A program made the position numbers and the translations under genes. 64,000 bases of DNA. Source: Chromobotia macracanthus (lineage: Eukaryota > Chordata > Actinopteri > Cypriniformes > Botiidae). Below are positions 13,811-28,500 of this stretch, piece after piece (within the stretch, counting starts at the first letter, position 1; each line of letters starts with the position of its first letter). The DNA lies in the NCBI GenBank assembly GCA_036877525.1, contig JAZGTH010000098.1, positions 1,488,001-1,552,000 of the forward strand, written 5' to 3'. A model generated the notes under the pieces. The model did no database searches and was not told the DNA's origin. It saw only the letters and a list, made by a program, of their open reading frames with translations.

Positions 13811-14033
13811 GGTTACTGTAACAGATTTATAAACTGATGGTATAAATTTATAATTTAATTAGAGCTGTGGCATTATATTTTTGTATCTCGCACAAATTTT
13901 TGTATCTCTGTTTATCTGCTCCAGCCGATCAATTAATCATGATAAAACTTTTCAGCATGTGAGACAGAATAATCTCAGGTCATGTGACTGATTATTGCCT
14001 CAGCTGGGCTAGCCCTATAGCTGTGTGTGTTCA

Positions 14034-14112
14034 AATATTCTATTCCATTCTGTTCGTTTTTTCTATTATGTCCTATTTTGCTAGGTTTATTCTATTCTAT
14101 TCTATTCTATTT
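14034..14112. repeat. (TTCTA)n microsatellite, partly degenerate
   Basis: Imperfect TTCTA/TCCTA units, perfect from about 14086. Confidence 0.85.
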
Positions 14113-15341
14113 GTGGGCTAAACAGGGCCTGAGTCACTTTTCAGGCATGCATTCAATAGTTTAGGGAAAATTAAATCATTGACAGACATTAACAGTCCCT
14201 GTTCCAAGGCCCTGTCAGTTACAGTAGGTCTCTTAATGGGGCTGTCTTAACAACAGGCAGTTCATCATGCTTTTGTGACACTGAGCTTTGGTGGGCCACA
14301 GCTCTGTCTCCCATCTGTGTTGGAATGCTTACCTGAAAACACTGATCTCTTGCTGGTATCCCTCACTCTACTTGGATTACCTAAAAACAGCCAAATACAC
14401 AAGAAAAGATAATAAATGGTTTCATATTTGGCATTTGATTAAACATACATTTCAATATCACTGAGGCAGCACTGTTTGAGGGCTAAACCAAAACAAAGGG
14501 GCAAAAAGCAGCAGATATTCAAGTGAGTCATTTTGTTCTTTGTTTATTGTTATATTAACATTAGCAGTTATCTGTAATATCTGAGTCTGTCTAGAGATGA
14601 GGCAGATAAAGCTTCTGTACTGCCCATGAACCCGAGTAATTGATTCTTAACAGGTTGGAGCCATTATATCACATACATGACATTCAGAAGTGCTGAGGCA
14701 CTGACTTGGTTTTTTTAAGGGTTAGAGGTTACCGCATTGTGGAAGTTTTTGCAATAACAGGAAATTGTGATGGCATGCACTTGCTGCCCTATTCATAAAT
14801 CTGTGTTTGCACAGGCCAAACAGCAACAGACCGTGTCAACAGTCATAGCGTCAGCCAATCAGCAAATGCTCTGCATGCCAAGTAGCATTTTGTCACGTCC
14901 TGCGGTTGGCAGTGCCAGGCTTTTCTCACTAACAGACTGTGCTTCATGTTTCTTTAAATAGCCGGGCTGGCATGACAGTTCCCAGCAAGCAAGCAAGTAG
15001 AGACTAAGCAAAATATACTTATTTTTACAAGATATTTTCTTGGCAAAATGGGCTGTCGTTTAAAGCAGACTGTCATGTACAGTTACTTTTTATTTGGTAT
15101 CAAGGCTTGGACTGTATGTGCAATGTTTTGCTTGTCTAGAGATCTTTCTCTGTGATTTTCATGTAGATAAACATTTCCCTGCGCAGCGTGATTTGCGTTC
15201 CAAACATATGTCAAAATCATTTGTTTACCAAAGAAATATTATACCAGATCTATAACAAATATTTATCTAAAAAAGAGTTTTGGAGTTGGAGAAGAGAGTC
15301 TGTATTGCAGGAAATTTTGAGCACTATCTTCAGCCATGATT

Positions 15342-15705
15342 CTACATTTACATTTATTCATTTAGCAGATGCTTTAGTCCAAAGCGACTTACACACAGAG
15401 AGAACATCTATCATTTTGCCCTAAGAACCAACAACCCTAGACTACAAAGCTACATCTACAAGTGGAATAGTTCTGATGCTAGTGACAGAATGAAATGAAG
15501 TTGAACATTGGAGCATTAGGGATTAGTCCGGTGTCTGCAGAACAGATGTGTTTTAAGAGCTCATGAGAGCTCATTCTACCAGGAAGATACAGAAAAGAGT
15601 CTTAAAGAGCGATCTGGTGCCTTCCTGTAAGGGAAAAATCAGATGTTGCTCATTTACAGGACGTAGTTTGTGGGATTCTAATCTAGGGTGTTTTGAGCAA
15701 GCCTT
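15342..15705 (-). mobile_element. Fish interspersed repeat with L2-type tail
   Basis: The plus strand starts with the tail complement (TTACATTTATTCATTTAGCA, GATGCTTTAGTCCAAAGCGA). A body with GTCTGCAGAACAGATGTG and TTTAAGAGCTCATGAGAGC, and later GATCTGGTGCC, follows, reminiscent of an abundant fish repeat I know but cannot name. The left boundary is clear; the right is approximate. Confidence 0.6.
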
Positions 15706-16345
15706 TTTTGGTACTGTGAAAAACCTCTACATTAGAAATTAAGAAACAGACAACTGTATTTATGCTGATAAAAATCACAATCATTCGTACATAAGTAATA
15801 AACTCAGCGACAGTGCTAAAGCTTTGATATGGTAGAATATTAAGGTCATATAACAGACTAATGGCTCTTGGGGGACACTAAGATTCTGGTCATGTCACAT
15901 TCCAAAAGTAAAAAAATATGGCCAACATTATTTATTAGTGATGACGGAGTATGATTTGGACAAATAATAATTCTCGAATGACTTCACTGGAATGGAAATC
16001 CAAGATATGTTCATGAGACCATATCAACATAATTAAAGCGTCCAATATTTCTCTAACGTAATGCCACACATGCTGCTGTCTCTCATTTGTAGAGACTATA
16101 AAAAATGGAGGCCATTAAAATTTTAAATGTATGGAAGTAGCTCCCTCGACCTGACTCATTTGTTTCTAAGAAACCAGAGCTCAGATATGGTCATTAATAG
16201 GTCTCTATCGAAACTTTACACCCAATTCATAAACAATCATTACAAATTTACATAGTTACAATAGAATTCAATCTACGCATGTATCGTTTGCTGTTATAAA
16301 GATCTTTCAACTTTACAAAAAGTATTAACGCAGCTTCTGAAGCTG

Positions 16346-16351
16346 TTTATT
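16346..16351 (-). terminator. Candidate poly(A) signal of C8orf34
   Basis: Minus-strand AATAAA (plus-strand tttatt) about 55 nt downstream of the TGA stop. It would give a very short 3' UTR. Other AT-rich variants exist further down, so the real cleavage site may be distal. Confidence 0.4.
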
Positions 16352-16404
16352 ATGCAGAACAACAGTTACACTGAAATCTTTGGTATTTTAGGTCCAGGGT
16401 TCAT

Positions 16405-16539
16405 TCAGTGGATGAGATGGGCATAAGAGCTGTAAAACTCACATTTGTCCTGCTCAGGTGGATCTAAACAATCGCTCTCCGTGTCACTAGGGATCCGCCA
16501 GGGCTTCCTGACTGCCTGCAACTGCTGGTAAAACTCATC
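16405..16539 (-). CDS. C8orf34: C8orf34 terminal exon L with stop
   Basis: 135 nt, 44 codons plus TGA. The acceptor is atatgtttgtctag. It encodes [20 protein letters not shown], then [12 protein letters not shown] and a [10 protein letters not shown] end. The [17 protein letters not shown] motif corresponds to the LQVVHQPWILPSDTESE-like C-terminal motif I recall in human C8orf34. The exon is therefore strong evidence both for the identity of the gene and for the end of its frame. A consensus AATAAA lies about 55 nt beyond the stop. Confidence 0.92.
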   Translation of the reverse strand, partial: DEFYQQLQAVRKPWRIPSDTESDCLDPPEQDKCEFYSSYAHLIH

Positions 16540-19500
16540 CTAGACAAACATATGGCAGAATTACAACTTCAGTACTAGCAATATAGCAGTGCATTGATAC
16601 CCCTCAACCTGCTGAAAAATATGGCTTAAGATAGTTTGATAAAGCTCAAACCATGCCAGCCTAACTATATCTAGTTGGTTTAAGCTATTAGGTTTAAAAA
16701 CCTCCCTCTGACTTACACTGATAGAATGTAATTTGCTTCCTGAACCATTGTTGGTTGTTTCTTTCTTACATCTATTAAACAATACATTGTAGCTGCCAAT
16801 ACACTTCAAAGCCAGAGTTGACAGACTCACTTTCTCAGACTCACAGTTTTACTTACACAAAACCAAGCTTTGAAATCTAAACTCACTTAAAATTTCACCA
16901 CTATTCTTCTTCTGCCTTAAAAGTAACTGAAATTTCATTGTTTTTCAAGCTCAAATCAGGTAAAGAGAAATACGTTTTTGTTGGACAAACCAAAAAACAA
17001 AAACAAAGCATGTTTAGAATATTTATGAGAAGCAGCAGATTGGAAAATCATTTTTCTATAATGGTGTCAGTAAAGACTTCAGGAAACAAGCAAATATCAG
17101 GAAACAAAATTAGAATATTCTTTTAGTAGATTCTGGTGCATTGAAAATGATTTCAGACGATCTGTGCAGAATTTGCTTTAATATTCAGTGAGTCTCATGG
17201 TGTTCCAGGGAAAAGTGCTTATGTCTGTGTTGAAAGGCAGCATGAGAGCAGCAGTAAAATCCTCTGTGAACTCGAAATTTAAGATGCTGAGACCTGCTGA
17301 ACGTGCATGTCAGGCTCATTCCCCTACAGATGTTTTTATTTTATTTTCAAATAACTGCACCTCTGAGTCAAATCCTGTGAGCCCACCTCTAATACATAAA
17401 TTGCCCCCGTCTCTTCTGAAGTCATTTTATGTGTTCCTATTTATCACTCTTTAAAGTATTGGTGGCTTGGGCCAGGCAGGAAACTCTTGTGCATCTACGC
17501 TGCCTTTTACTGTCCGGAAAAACAAAAAAAGGGAACAAATCATCTGATGTCTCTGTTTTCCTGTGTATGCCATTTAGAGCTGAATGAGATTAACAGGTGG
17601 AAATCATTGATCTTATTGAGCGACTTAACTACTGCAACAACTGTGGGGCCAGGTGGGCGGAGTCAGAGTGTGATCGTTTGTTTTTATCATCATGACAGGT
17701 CATTAGGATATGTGCTTAGTTATTAAAGACTTTTAAAAGCGTTTGGGGTTTATTAATATGCGCTACTAATATAAAACAAAAGAAAGACCAAGAGCAGACA
17801 TTTGCTATTATAACCTTTAGGTTTCCTGTGGATCGTATTCTGGTCATATTCTATTGTTCTAGATCAACAGAGCATAAGATGAATAGACCATAGACAGACA
17901 TGGACAATCGAATATGAAACAGTCTACAGCTTTTACGAGCTAACCAGTACAATAACAGTGAGCATGTGTGATTTTGAACTCATTGACCTGAAGTTTACAG
18001 GGTTAACCAAAGGTGAGCTTTAACATTCCCCATCTGACAGATCAGCTTCTCTTAAAACCTACATAAAACCAGCCTTGGCTCTGCTTAGATTCCATGCAGT
18101 ACAAAAGGTTAGTTAGTTAAAATGAACTACTGTACTTGCTTTGGATAACTTGCATTTTCCGAATGCATAAATGTAAAGTGTTAATGTATACCTCTGTTAG
18201 TGTGCTCCATAGACCTCCATATAAATCTGTAGTGCTCAGGCCTGGTGGCGTGAGGATCGGCCTGGTAATTTGTCCAGTGGGTGTGACAGGTCTGCTTCTA
18301 GAACGTCTGTACATGTGCTCCGGGTTTCCATGGCTTCCAGCAGTCAGCGATCTCATCATGAGACTATTGGGGGTCATGGGTCTGCTCTGAGTCCGTGCTG
18401 CACTAGGGGTCTGGGCACGACTGCAAGGGCTGCTGGGAGATGTCCGGCCCATCACCAGTGTGGTGGGCTTGGTGTTGTGGAGCGGCAGGCCTGTGGTCTT
18501 TGCGGAAAGGCTACTGGGAGACTGCGGCCTGGATGTCTGTCCGAGAACAGGCAGAGTGTTGGTGGTGTGGAAGAGGGGAGGTAGAAGAGAGCTCCTGTGA
18601 GGGCTGTTTGGACTCCGGTTCAGCTTGCCTTGCTCTGCCAGCTTGGCCAAGTCTTTCTCCACCTCTGAAGAAATGAAGACAACAAAAGCATAGAATTACC
18701 AACTAGGGGATAATAAAGTTGCTTTACGTGACTACAGCCAAATAATGATGTAAATGATATCCTTGAGGAGATTGGATAAATATGTGTTTTACAGACCTGT
18801 ATGTGCTTTCCTTATACAACCTCTTTGAAATTACAAACAATTAAACCTACCCTTTGCAGATTATGTACCGTTTCAGGACTTAACCTAAACAGAACTCATT
18901 CCAAATGAATTAATCCAAATCTAATTCCATCCGGATTGGAATGTCTAGGAAGGCAGTATTTTATTTTGATATGCTTTGAATATTGTAACTGAAGCTGCAT
19001 TTGTCTACATTTGTCTTGCTGTCTTGTGCGAGAAGCACGTAATCATTCAGACCATAGACACATACAGACCACAGACAATCCCATTTTAGTAACAGCATCC
19101 TGTCTCAGACAGCACACTGCATGAAATGACATACATCAGACTTTAATTATTGAAATTCAAACATTTAGAAAAGACTATTAAAAGCATGTGGTGTTGTTAA
19201 CCTTATTCGCCAATAATAGGCTTAAAGCACATCGGTATTGACGTGGAGTATTAACCATTCATAGATTCCCGTTAACAAAACCACCAAAATCATTTCCTGA
19301 AGTTTGTTGCTGTCTTTTAACAGTCACAGGCAGCAGTTTTAATGTCAGCTGTAAAGCGTAAATTGGATGGTATGTTTACTCTGTGTGAGTACATGAGCTG
19401 TTTAATATAGCCGGTTTGTGTCAATATATTTGTTTGGTTTGTTAGTAGCAAATCAAATATTTTTGTTTATAAAACTTTGCGCTTTTTCAGATGGACCATC

Positions 19501-22500
19501 TGGCCAGTGTTCACTTTAAAAGAAGGAACTGTGCCATGCATTTACACAAAACTAATCACATAATCATCACTCAAGTGCTTTTGTACAGGAAAACATGGCT
19601 CTTGTTAAGGGTTCTGAGTAAATAATGTGACATATTATAAATATTGTGTACAAGCTTGATATGTGTTTCAGAAACCTTTCCTTCCTCTCAGAAAACAGTT
19701 GTTTCACCCAAAGAAACAACATTACTTTTCCACTCTACAATGTGAACCATATGCTTGTTGTCCAGATTACTGAAGTAAATACATAAATCCAGAATGTGAT
19801 GTCATATGGCTGACATAGCTTTTAAAATTAATTCCCTTTATGGAAACTATTGCAGACTGTTGTGCATTTAGCTTTTCCGGCATATATCTAATTCTGTAAA
19901 TGGATAATCAGATTGTTGTGGCTGTATTTAATCAGAAGTAATTACGAACCCCTGAACTCACATTTGAATGGTATACAGGAATTCGATCCAGTGATTTCAC
20001 AAACACACGTGACGGAAAGAATTCACTGTTAAAATATTATGCGAACATCAATCATGTGTGATGATAGGAAAAATACCATATTAAGACAGCGAAGCAATGA
20101 AACAGAACACAGAGGTCTTGAGACACATTTTAAAAGTGGAACTGTTTATAACTCAACATGATATCCTAAAAACTAGTGGTCACACATGGTGTGAGATGCT
20201 CACAAAAACAGCATGAATTGGCCACAGGGTATCTGAAGGTACATGCACTGGTGGGGTTTTTGAATGAGGATTCAACTGTCTAACAAACCAAAAATATCAA
20301 ACTTAAGTAAGACAATGGATCTAAAAGCAATACGTTTAAGTGACTTAATTACTTCTAATGAAACATAAAGTGTATTTTTTCCAGGAACTGAAATCTTTAG
20401 TTAATGTTTGTATTATTAATTATCACAGTTACGTGTATTATGTGTTAATAATCATATTCATTATTTAGTGCTCATAATATTCAGTCATATGAAGTTACTG
20501 GGTGTTAGGATGTGTCTTTAATGCTCCTGAAACCAAAAAGACAGATGTAAGAAAAGAAAGTGAATGTGGGGTAATCGAGTGAGAGAAAGAAAGAGAGTTA
20601 ACTAGAAGCAGCAGATCTAATCTATTATAAACAGTTCTTGATCAAAAAAAGCAAATGTGCTTCCCACAAGGCTACGATCCTCAAGCACGCAAACCCATCA
20701 TTTAGAACATATGCAATCTTATTGATTCCGGACCTTTTCCTCCCTAAACAACACAGAGGAAGACAGAAAGTACGGAGGAGTCGATCTGAATAAATCCAAC
20801 CAGCTGAAAACATTGCTTTATTTATCCAAAAGTGGCAGAAAGCTGTTCTCTGCTGTTATGAAACAGCCAATAACATTGTCCTCCGGGAACAAGTCAAATA
20901 CTGAGCTTTTAAATTCCTGAAACAAAGCAATGCAGGCTGATCGTAAATATAAAGGAAGTCTGAGGATTTAGTTGACCACATAATTGAGGTAATAATGAGA
21001 TAAAAGCAGGAGCCTGGCTTTCAACATGGAGTACATTAACAGCTAATAAAAGCATGAAAGGGGTCAATTACATTGTTGAATGAGTCTAATGCCTGGCCTT
21101 ATAGGGATGTCTCCATTCAGATAGAACACAACAGACAAATGACTTTACATGAATGTCATCTGAGAGGAGGGGCAACTTTTCCCGTGGAAGTTTCCTGTGT
21201 GACAAATACAAATGTGATATCTTAAATCTTGGAATATCAAACACACAACATTCAAATCCCAAAGGTAAACACTTCCAAGGTTCACATTCATGTGGCCTGA
21301 ACTCTGGGAAACTGTGGGAAAAAGTGAGAACAGCATCTTGTTTTTCAAACAGATAATCAATAGCATTATGTAAATCATTTAGTGTGACATTTAAAATACT
21401 GATTTGGCATAACACGGTTATTTGTTGATAAGCCATAGACATTGGCTTCGTTCACACTGCTCATACTGCTCATCCAGACACAGCCTCAAACAATATCTCA
21501 CACTTTTTATGACGTTACATATGCATCCCAGATTAAGAAATAACTACTTGAAATCCGACCACTCTGACCATTCAGAATGAAACACGTTCCAAAAAATCAG
21601 ATTTTAATCTGATTTCAAACCACATGTGGATGTGGTCTGAATTGTGTTTGTAAACTTAGGATTTTATGTGGGTTTTGTGGCATTCAAAACAGATTTGTGC
21701 TGGATGCACCATGAAATGGATTTTTGTCTCTCTGAACAAAGTCAAAGAGCAAAGGTTCTTATATAGGTGAATGTGAGTTTTTCTAGTCTGTGACTTTTCT
21801 CCTCGGTTAAAAAAACAACATCAAACATACACACAAAACATACAAATCTACTAAAATCAACAGTTAATTATTAGAATAGAGTTAATAAAATGTTTCCCTT
21901 TGAAAATTTTAAATATTTACAGAATATATAACCTATAACACCATTTGACAGTTTCGGGGTTGTTTTTGTAAATTAGGTTAAAACAAAGATTTCTTTTCTG
22001 TCAGAATAGTACCCAGCCAACAATTTTAGGTTGTAAGAATGTTTCCCTAAGGTTTCCAATAAGAAACAAAAACATTAAAATTGTTATTTTGAATGTTCTA
22101 GGAACGTTCAAAACTTCCAGGTTTTTAGCCATTGTATTAAAATTATTGCTTGGTTATGTGAACCTTATTTATTTTTTTTATTCTGTAATGTTTTTAAAAC
22201 ATTCCATGAACAACTAAATAATGTTTTTATACATTATATATAACGTTAAAATAACGAGCTACTAACATTACTGCACATTTTTTGATAACTTCAAAAAAAC
22301 TTTTAGTGCATGTTAGCCAATATTCTTGAGAACGCTCCCTGTTAGCTAAGAAAGGGTTTCTGCAGAATATGCCAAGTTTTAAAGATAAAGCTTGTATTCT
22401 TGCTGATATGTCCACCTCCCACCTTCATACCCTAACACAGCTGCTGCCCTGGCAATTTAGTGAGAGTGTCCTAAAATACTTAACATGTTGCAAATGTATG

Positions 22501-25500
22501 TGGTGTACAACTTCAACTGAAATAAAAAGCAGTACGTACATAAACAAACAACTGTGTGACACATGTGGGAGTTCTTGTCTCTGTGTGCTGGAACACCATG
22601 TCACACAAAGGTCTGCAAGATCAAACCAGATAAAAACTACCGGCTGGTTTTGATCATCTGCAGACAGCGATTTGTCACTTCACAGCATTGCTAACAAGCT
22701 CACGACTGCGATGGTGGCGATAATAAATGAATTAAAGATGGTCGGCATATTTTAATAGGTAGATCAGCTTTTAATTAGCCAATCATGTGCCTTTTTCTCT
22801 GTGTTCACACGCAGACAGCAGCGTGGTGGAGACTTTCAGATGTGTGGCCTCTGACAGCGCCAGGGCAGTAATGAAAAGGTACAGCCTGTTTTATATGCAT
22901 GTGGGTGTTTGTGTTAAATACCTACCAGCGAGATGTTTGCCCATGTTCTCCAGTTCTTTGGAGAAGAGGGAGTCCTGGAGTTGCAGAGCACGTCTAGATG
23001 TCTGGGGGCTCGTGCCTCTGATCAGCTTTACATCCGATGCCCAGACTGGGTGACGCTATAACACACACACGAGACAGAGCAGAGTCACGTTAGAAGAATC
23101 TGGAGCTTTGAATTACACTCTTTTTACATACTTCTTATGATTACAACACTGTTACAATGAGGGCCCATTATTTTTTTAACAGAAATTAGAAAAACACTGA
23201 AAACCACAGTGCTTTAGGATGAAAGTCTGTGTGGCAGGAAAGGCTAAAATTTTATTTGTGAACACTGCGCTAGACGTTCAGTAGTGGTTAAAAGATGTTT
23301 AGGCAACGATCAATAAACTTGGGGATCCAAGAACGAATGACGGCGCGCTGTGCTGCGATCCTACAATTACTATTTTTCACCATGATACATTTAGCGGTTT
23401 TCAAAGATTAAGAAAACAGGCTTTCAACTCAAAACTCTGAAGAAAAAACTTTAATAATATACTGCACAAAAAATACATGAATGAAAATGAAAATCACATT
23501 GGTTTGTAATGATTAAGGTTATTGCTAACATGCATACTTGCCTGACAACGTAATGATGTATTGCTTTTATTCCATGTACAAATCTGATTGCTGGCCTGGC
23601 ACTGGTAATTATGCCGAAAAAACATCATTTAAACCAGTTTAAGGTGGTTGCTGGTCTTAACTGGTTTAAATTGGACTTGCTAGTCTTCAAGACCAACAAA
23701 ACTGGTGTTAAGCCTGTTAAATAACCCCAAACCCTTGTAAAACCATCAGTAATGTAGAATGGGTTCAGTTGTTTTTCAGCAGGGCAGTGGGATTTATTTC
23801 TGATTGGCTGGTCAGAACCCAGCGTCCTCTACAATGACCTTTTCTAAAAGCTGACAATTGTGAAGCTAAAACTTTCAAAAACACATCATAAAAAGCAATT
23901 CATAAAACTTTCATTAAAACAATTTCAACACTTATTTCAACGTTTATGAAAGTAACATGAAGCTATAAGAGCCACACATTGGTGTACAAAGGACATCGTC
24001 TCTGTCCAAGCATGGCATCAAGCAATGTTTTGTAACAAGGGATCGTGTTATCTTATAGGCCAAAACCTCATAAGCTGATATTGCATGTAGTGCCAGGCCA
24101 CAAACAGCATTACACTGTGCATACCAGTAAACACATGTACTTGCCCAGGCCAAGAAATGTGTGTCATCCATAATGTTACTGAGGGCAAATCAAGATGCTA
24201 CAGTTATAAAAACCTCCCATGTTATGCTGTAGATGTCTGTTGACCCTTTGCTTCTACACTCTGTCTACGAGGAATGCACTTTATCTAAGTTGTCCTTTAG
24301 GATATCACCTGGTTTGACCTTAGCTTAGCTTAAACCTGAAGATATTTGCATTAGATGGTTTTCATACAGATCCTCAATGCCTCAAGGAGAACAGATGGAG
24401 TAAAAGAATGAGTGTGTAAAAATGCAACATGTTGCATCGTTTTTGTTTCAGTAAAGTTTTAATCAGCCATCTGGAGCACTTAGACACACGCATACACACG
24501 CACATACCCCTAGATACATACAGACATACATACAAACAAAAGCATGTATGATTCGGGCTTTATGGCCCAAAATGCACTATTAATTTAAACAAAGCAGAAG
24601 TCAAATCACGTCCAACATACAGATAGGAAGGACGTGCATACAAACACATATACACAGTTATTTAAACTCTGCAGTCATTTCAAACTCTGCAGTCATGTTT
24701 CAAACAACGAAACAACATGCAAACCCTCCAAGCAACGTTCGTCCAAACATACCGGGAAGAGATCTCTTTCCTCACAAGTGTTTTGACATTTTTCTATAGA
24801 CAAGCATCGGCATTTACAGTTACAAATAAATATAAACGACAGTTTACAGGATACACAGATTACACAATTCTGGAAATTATGAGCTGCTGCCAAGAGATGT
24901 TTGTCAGCGTTATTCTGATTTAGAGCATGAATCAGTTTTGATTTCCTCTTACTGGCTGAATCTGGTTTATTGGTTTATTAGAGGCACATCATCAACTATA
25001 GCAACATAGTGTAGATCTAGCTCAAATACTTGTTAACTGAAGCAATGCTTGGAACTGCACTGGCAGTACAACACTGTAACCCTCAGCACAACTGTGGTTT
25101 ACAATGACAGTTGTTTTTTTAATCATAATGCATGCGTGCAACTCCAAACCAAATAAGTCAAACTAGTTTGAAGCTCAAAAGAGCTCATAAGAGAACTTTT
25201 GAATCTATTTCCTTCCTGCAAACCTCATGTGAACCAATAGGATACCGACGTTTAAGATAGCCCACAAATAAGCTGTTTTACGTTAAGTAATCACGAAATG
25301 TGCATTAACCGACCAGTCCAGAAAAGCTGGGAGATTAAAACCATTTTCTATTCACAAACATAAATGAAGACCACAAAATAACTGTCCACATCTAAAGTAC
25401 TTAAGAGCGTGTGTGGACTAAAGACGATGTGTGTGTTCGCCTCATTGCCTGAACCACTGGCAACCAACCCACCAATCACCTCAGTTCTCTTGGGAAAAGC

Positions 25501-28500
25501 AAGCCATTTAACAGACTATTATAACTTTGGAGTTGCCACACACAGCCACGGAGAGCCAACGGAATTGTTCAAACAACGTCCAGTTCATTGGAAGCAGGTT
25601 CAAAAACCACAAGAGAAAGTTAGAGATTTATATTTGAAATTTACATAAAAAGAACATTTCATGCAGTCAGTGGCAAAAGGAGTAAATTCAAATACATAAC
25701 CAGCCTCTTTAAATTTACCACATCGGGACAACATGGTCTTGGCTCATTGCCTGCTGTCACATCTGTGCATTCTAGCTTTTTACGGTTGCAGTCTCAAGCC
25801 ACAGTGATGTTTAGCATGTACACAGAGAGCAGAGGCTTGTGTTCTGCACAGACCAACCTGCCACAGGCGAAATAAAAAATGGCAGCTGGCCCTGGCGCAA
25901 GGAAGAAAACAATAACCACATTACCTCAGTCCCTCCACAGTGGGCTTTTAAAACCAGCTGAAACCTAGCTAACAGACAATGTTCTCAGAATAATGTCTAA
26001 AAAAGTGGATATTTTGAATGTTTCTAAAAATTTCAAAATAATATTTCAACGTTTTGGTTCTTAAAATTGTTAGCTGGAAAGCCTCTTCCGATTTTTGTTT
26101 GCTTGATATGTGATGGAGAGCAACATGGATGAAAAATGTTTTTTTTACTCAGCTTTTACATCACGGCCTTCCTTTGGGTTCAAAATCTGCGAGGAAGTAA
26201 CTGATTTACCATTCTTCCTGTTTAAAGTAGCAACTCATGTCGCATGCCATCTCTAGTTAGGAGAAACGAACTGATGTCTAAAGTTAATTCTGAAGCAATA
26301 CTTTTGTTTACTGTGACTGACAGATTTGCCATTTCAAATTTGGTAATGTGAAAAACAAACAAATTGAAAACTTAAGAGCTGCGCCTCTTAAAAGCCGCTT
26401 GAAATGTATAAATGACGTTTGTTGTGCCAGTTTGCAAAGACACTTACAGACTGTCTTCAAACGCCTAAGTGTATTTGTCTTTACTTTAGACTTCCATTAA
26501 CAAAATCAAATGTGATTACAGATTTAATTTATATCCAACTGAACAGAAAATACTACACAAGAGAACTTGTACCAGTCGCCACTTACCCTCTGGTGATCTG
26601 GTTAAGTGCACAACAGACGGAAATTAAGTCTTAACACAAAGATTTATTAAATCTAGCAGCATGCTTACTCACCTAATGTATGCTGGTTGGCACAATGCCA
26701 AAAGCAAACGGGAAATAGGCTATAACAAATGTCATTATCATTAAACTCTAAACCACAGGAGAAGACCCTAAAGCGTCACATACTGTCTGTACCTGCACAA
26801 AACAACACACACCTGCAGATCTTACTAAAAGCAAGTTCAACCAAATGAAATGACTTCATTCAAGCAGTTATATTCTGAGCTTGTTTAAAACTGTCCAACA
26901 TGTGACTTGCACTAAAACAAACATCTTTATAGAGAAACAGTAAATATTAAAGATTGTGGTTTATTCTTTGTAAGCGTGTGATGTTTTGGAGTGTGTTTGC
27001 CTGCATCTTGTTAGACAAATATCTCTGTTTTAGAAGTTACATGACAAAATACTTGGACAGCATTTAAAATCTGAATTTATTCTTTATTTAAATGACGCTA
27101 AACATATAACTTTAATCTTTAGATTATATAACTATAAAGTTTAGAAGTAAATAAACATTATACAGTATATGTATATCTAAACGTGATCGTATGATTGATA
27201 CATCTTACTTCAAGAATTAATTACATTTATAGCTTTTATCTGTAACTCCCCAAAAAGTATTAAGGGCTCCCATAATAAAAAATGAAATAAGATGCTAAAA
27301 TGCTGTATAGAATCCCAGGTTTAATCCAAGCCTAACACAGTGCATACAACACACTGAATAACAATCATTACCGTGCCCTGTGTGATGACTATTCTTGGAG
27401 ATGAAGGTCTGAGCACCACCAACAACACAACTGATCACAGAACAGAAAATCTCTGGTTTTGGTTAGGATTGTTGCCATAACATAATAAACTGAAGATGCT
27501 TTTTAAAAATACAAAGGGGCCTTAAATATTTAATGATAATGGGGATCGCAATCAATAACCGAAAAACAGACTTTCTCTCTTAAAAGTTAATCACAACCTA
27601 TTAGCGGAAATGGATCAGACGGGACCCGAAATTCCAGAATGCACGACATGTTTTTGAAACGCTTGTTTTTGGGGCCCACTGAAGGTGAGTAATTTGCTTT
27701 GTTTGTTTGATCATTTTATGCCCCAGGATATCTTAAATAAAACAAAAAAGCAGTTTTTTGATTTGCAATTGACAGAATATTGAGTTTGCATGCCAGGCCA
27801 TGTAAATGAGGTCTGTGGTTGGTTGCATGTGGGCATGTATGTTTTGCATGCAGGTCTTCAGTATGTATATTACAGGCATTTAAGACACTATGTAACACAG
27901 ATGTGGAGATCTAAGTTCTTACTGAAGTTCTTCAGCAAATTCAGAAACCGATTTGTTCCACAGAAATGTATTCTGTGTCATAGTACGTAATACTGCATAA
28001 TGGAATCTGTGTAATAAAAATTATTTCCTTCTTATAAATGAGCAGACTAATCAGACATACCAGGGAGACTTTTGCACAGTAGTTTTCAAACTTTACTTTG
28101 GTCCACACAAAGCACTCCTGGTAAAAGCTAACCCAAGGCTATTTTTTCAATGTCACCCTGGTACTAAGACAATCAAGGCCGAAAACCTCATGAGAGAAAC
28201 ATATTCATTTGTGATGGCTTGTATTACAAAGAAGTCTAATCTTACTAGAAAAGTTGACGTTGATAAACTTTAGATCAGTTAAGGTGGGAGGTTGTCACAA
28301 CAGGAAAAACCTAATTTTTCCGGCCTTACATAAACAAATCTTTTAGTATATGGACATTACATTACATGAACATAATTAGCAAATGCAGAAAAATATCAAA
28401 TACTTCCTTCTCTGTCACTTTAATAATGAAACATGCACAGATGCAGAAGGGTTCATTAAATTGCACCGTCTGATTTTGGTTGCATGATAGAAAGCTGATA

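Larger units (their letters stand above)
9635..16345. other. Intergenic, immediately downstream of C8orf34
   Basis: No supported gene. The stretch contains a diverged repeat with paired CTACT/AGTA motifs (13655-13810), a TTCTA-type microsatellite (14034-14112) and a long fish repeat with an L2-type tail in reverse orientation (15342-15705). The remainder is AT-rich unique-looking sequence. Confidence 0.55.
16540..18191 (-). other. C8orf34 intron K-L
   Basis: About 1.65 kb. It holds a copy of the CTGCTGAAAAA...CCAGC family (16596-16690) and a SINE-tail fragment at 18138-18180. Otherwise I see nothing recognisable. Confidence 0.8.

Noticed and set aside
18270..18676. Plus-strand open frames opposite exon K.
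   Set aside because: They are shadows of the GC-rich minus-strand exon, which has matching splice sites and phases.
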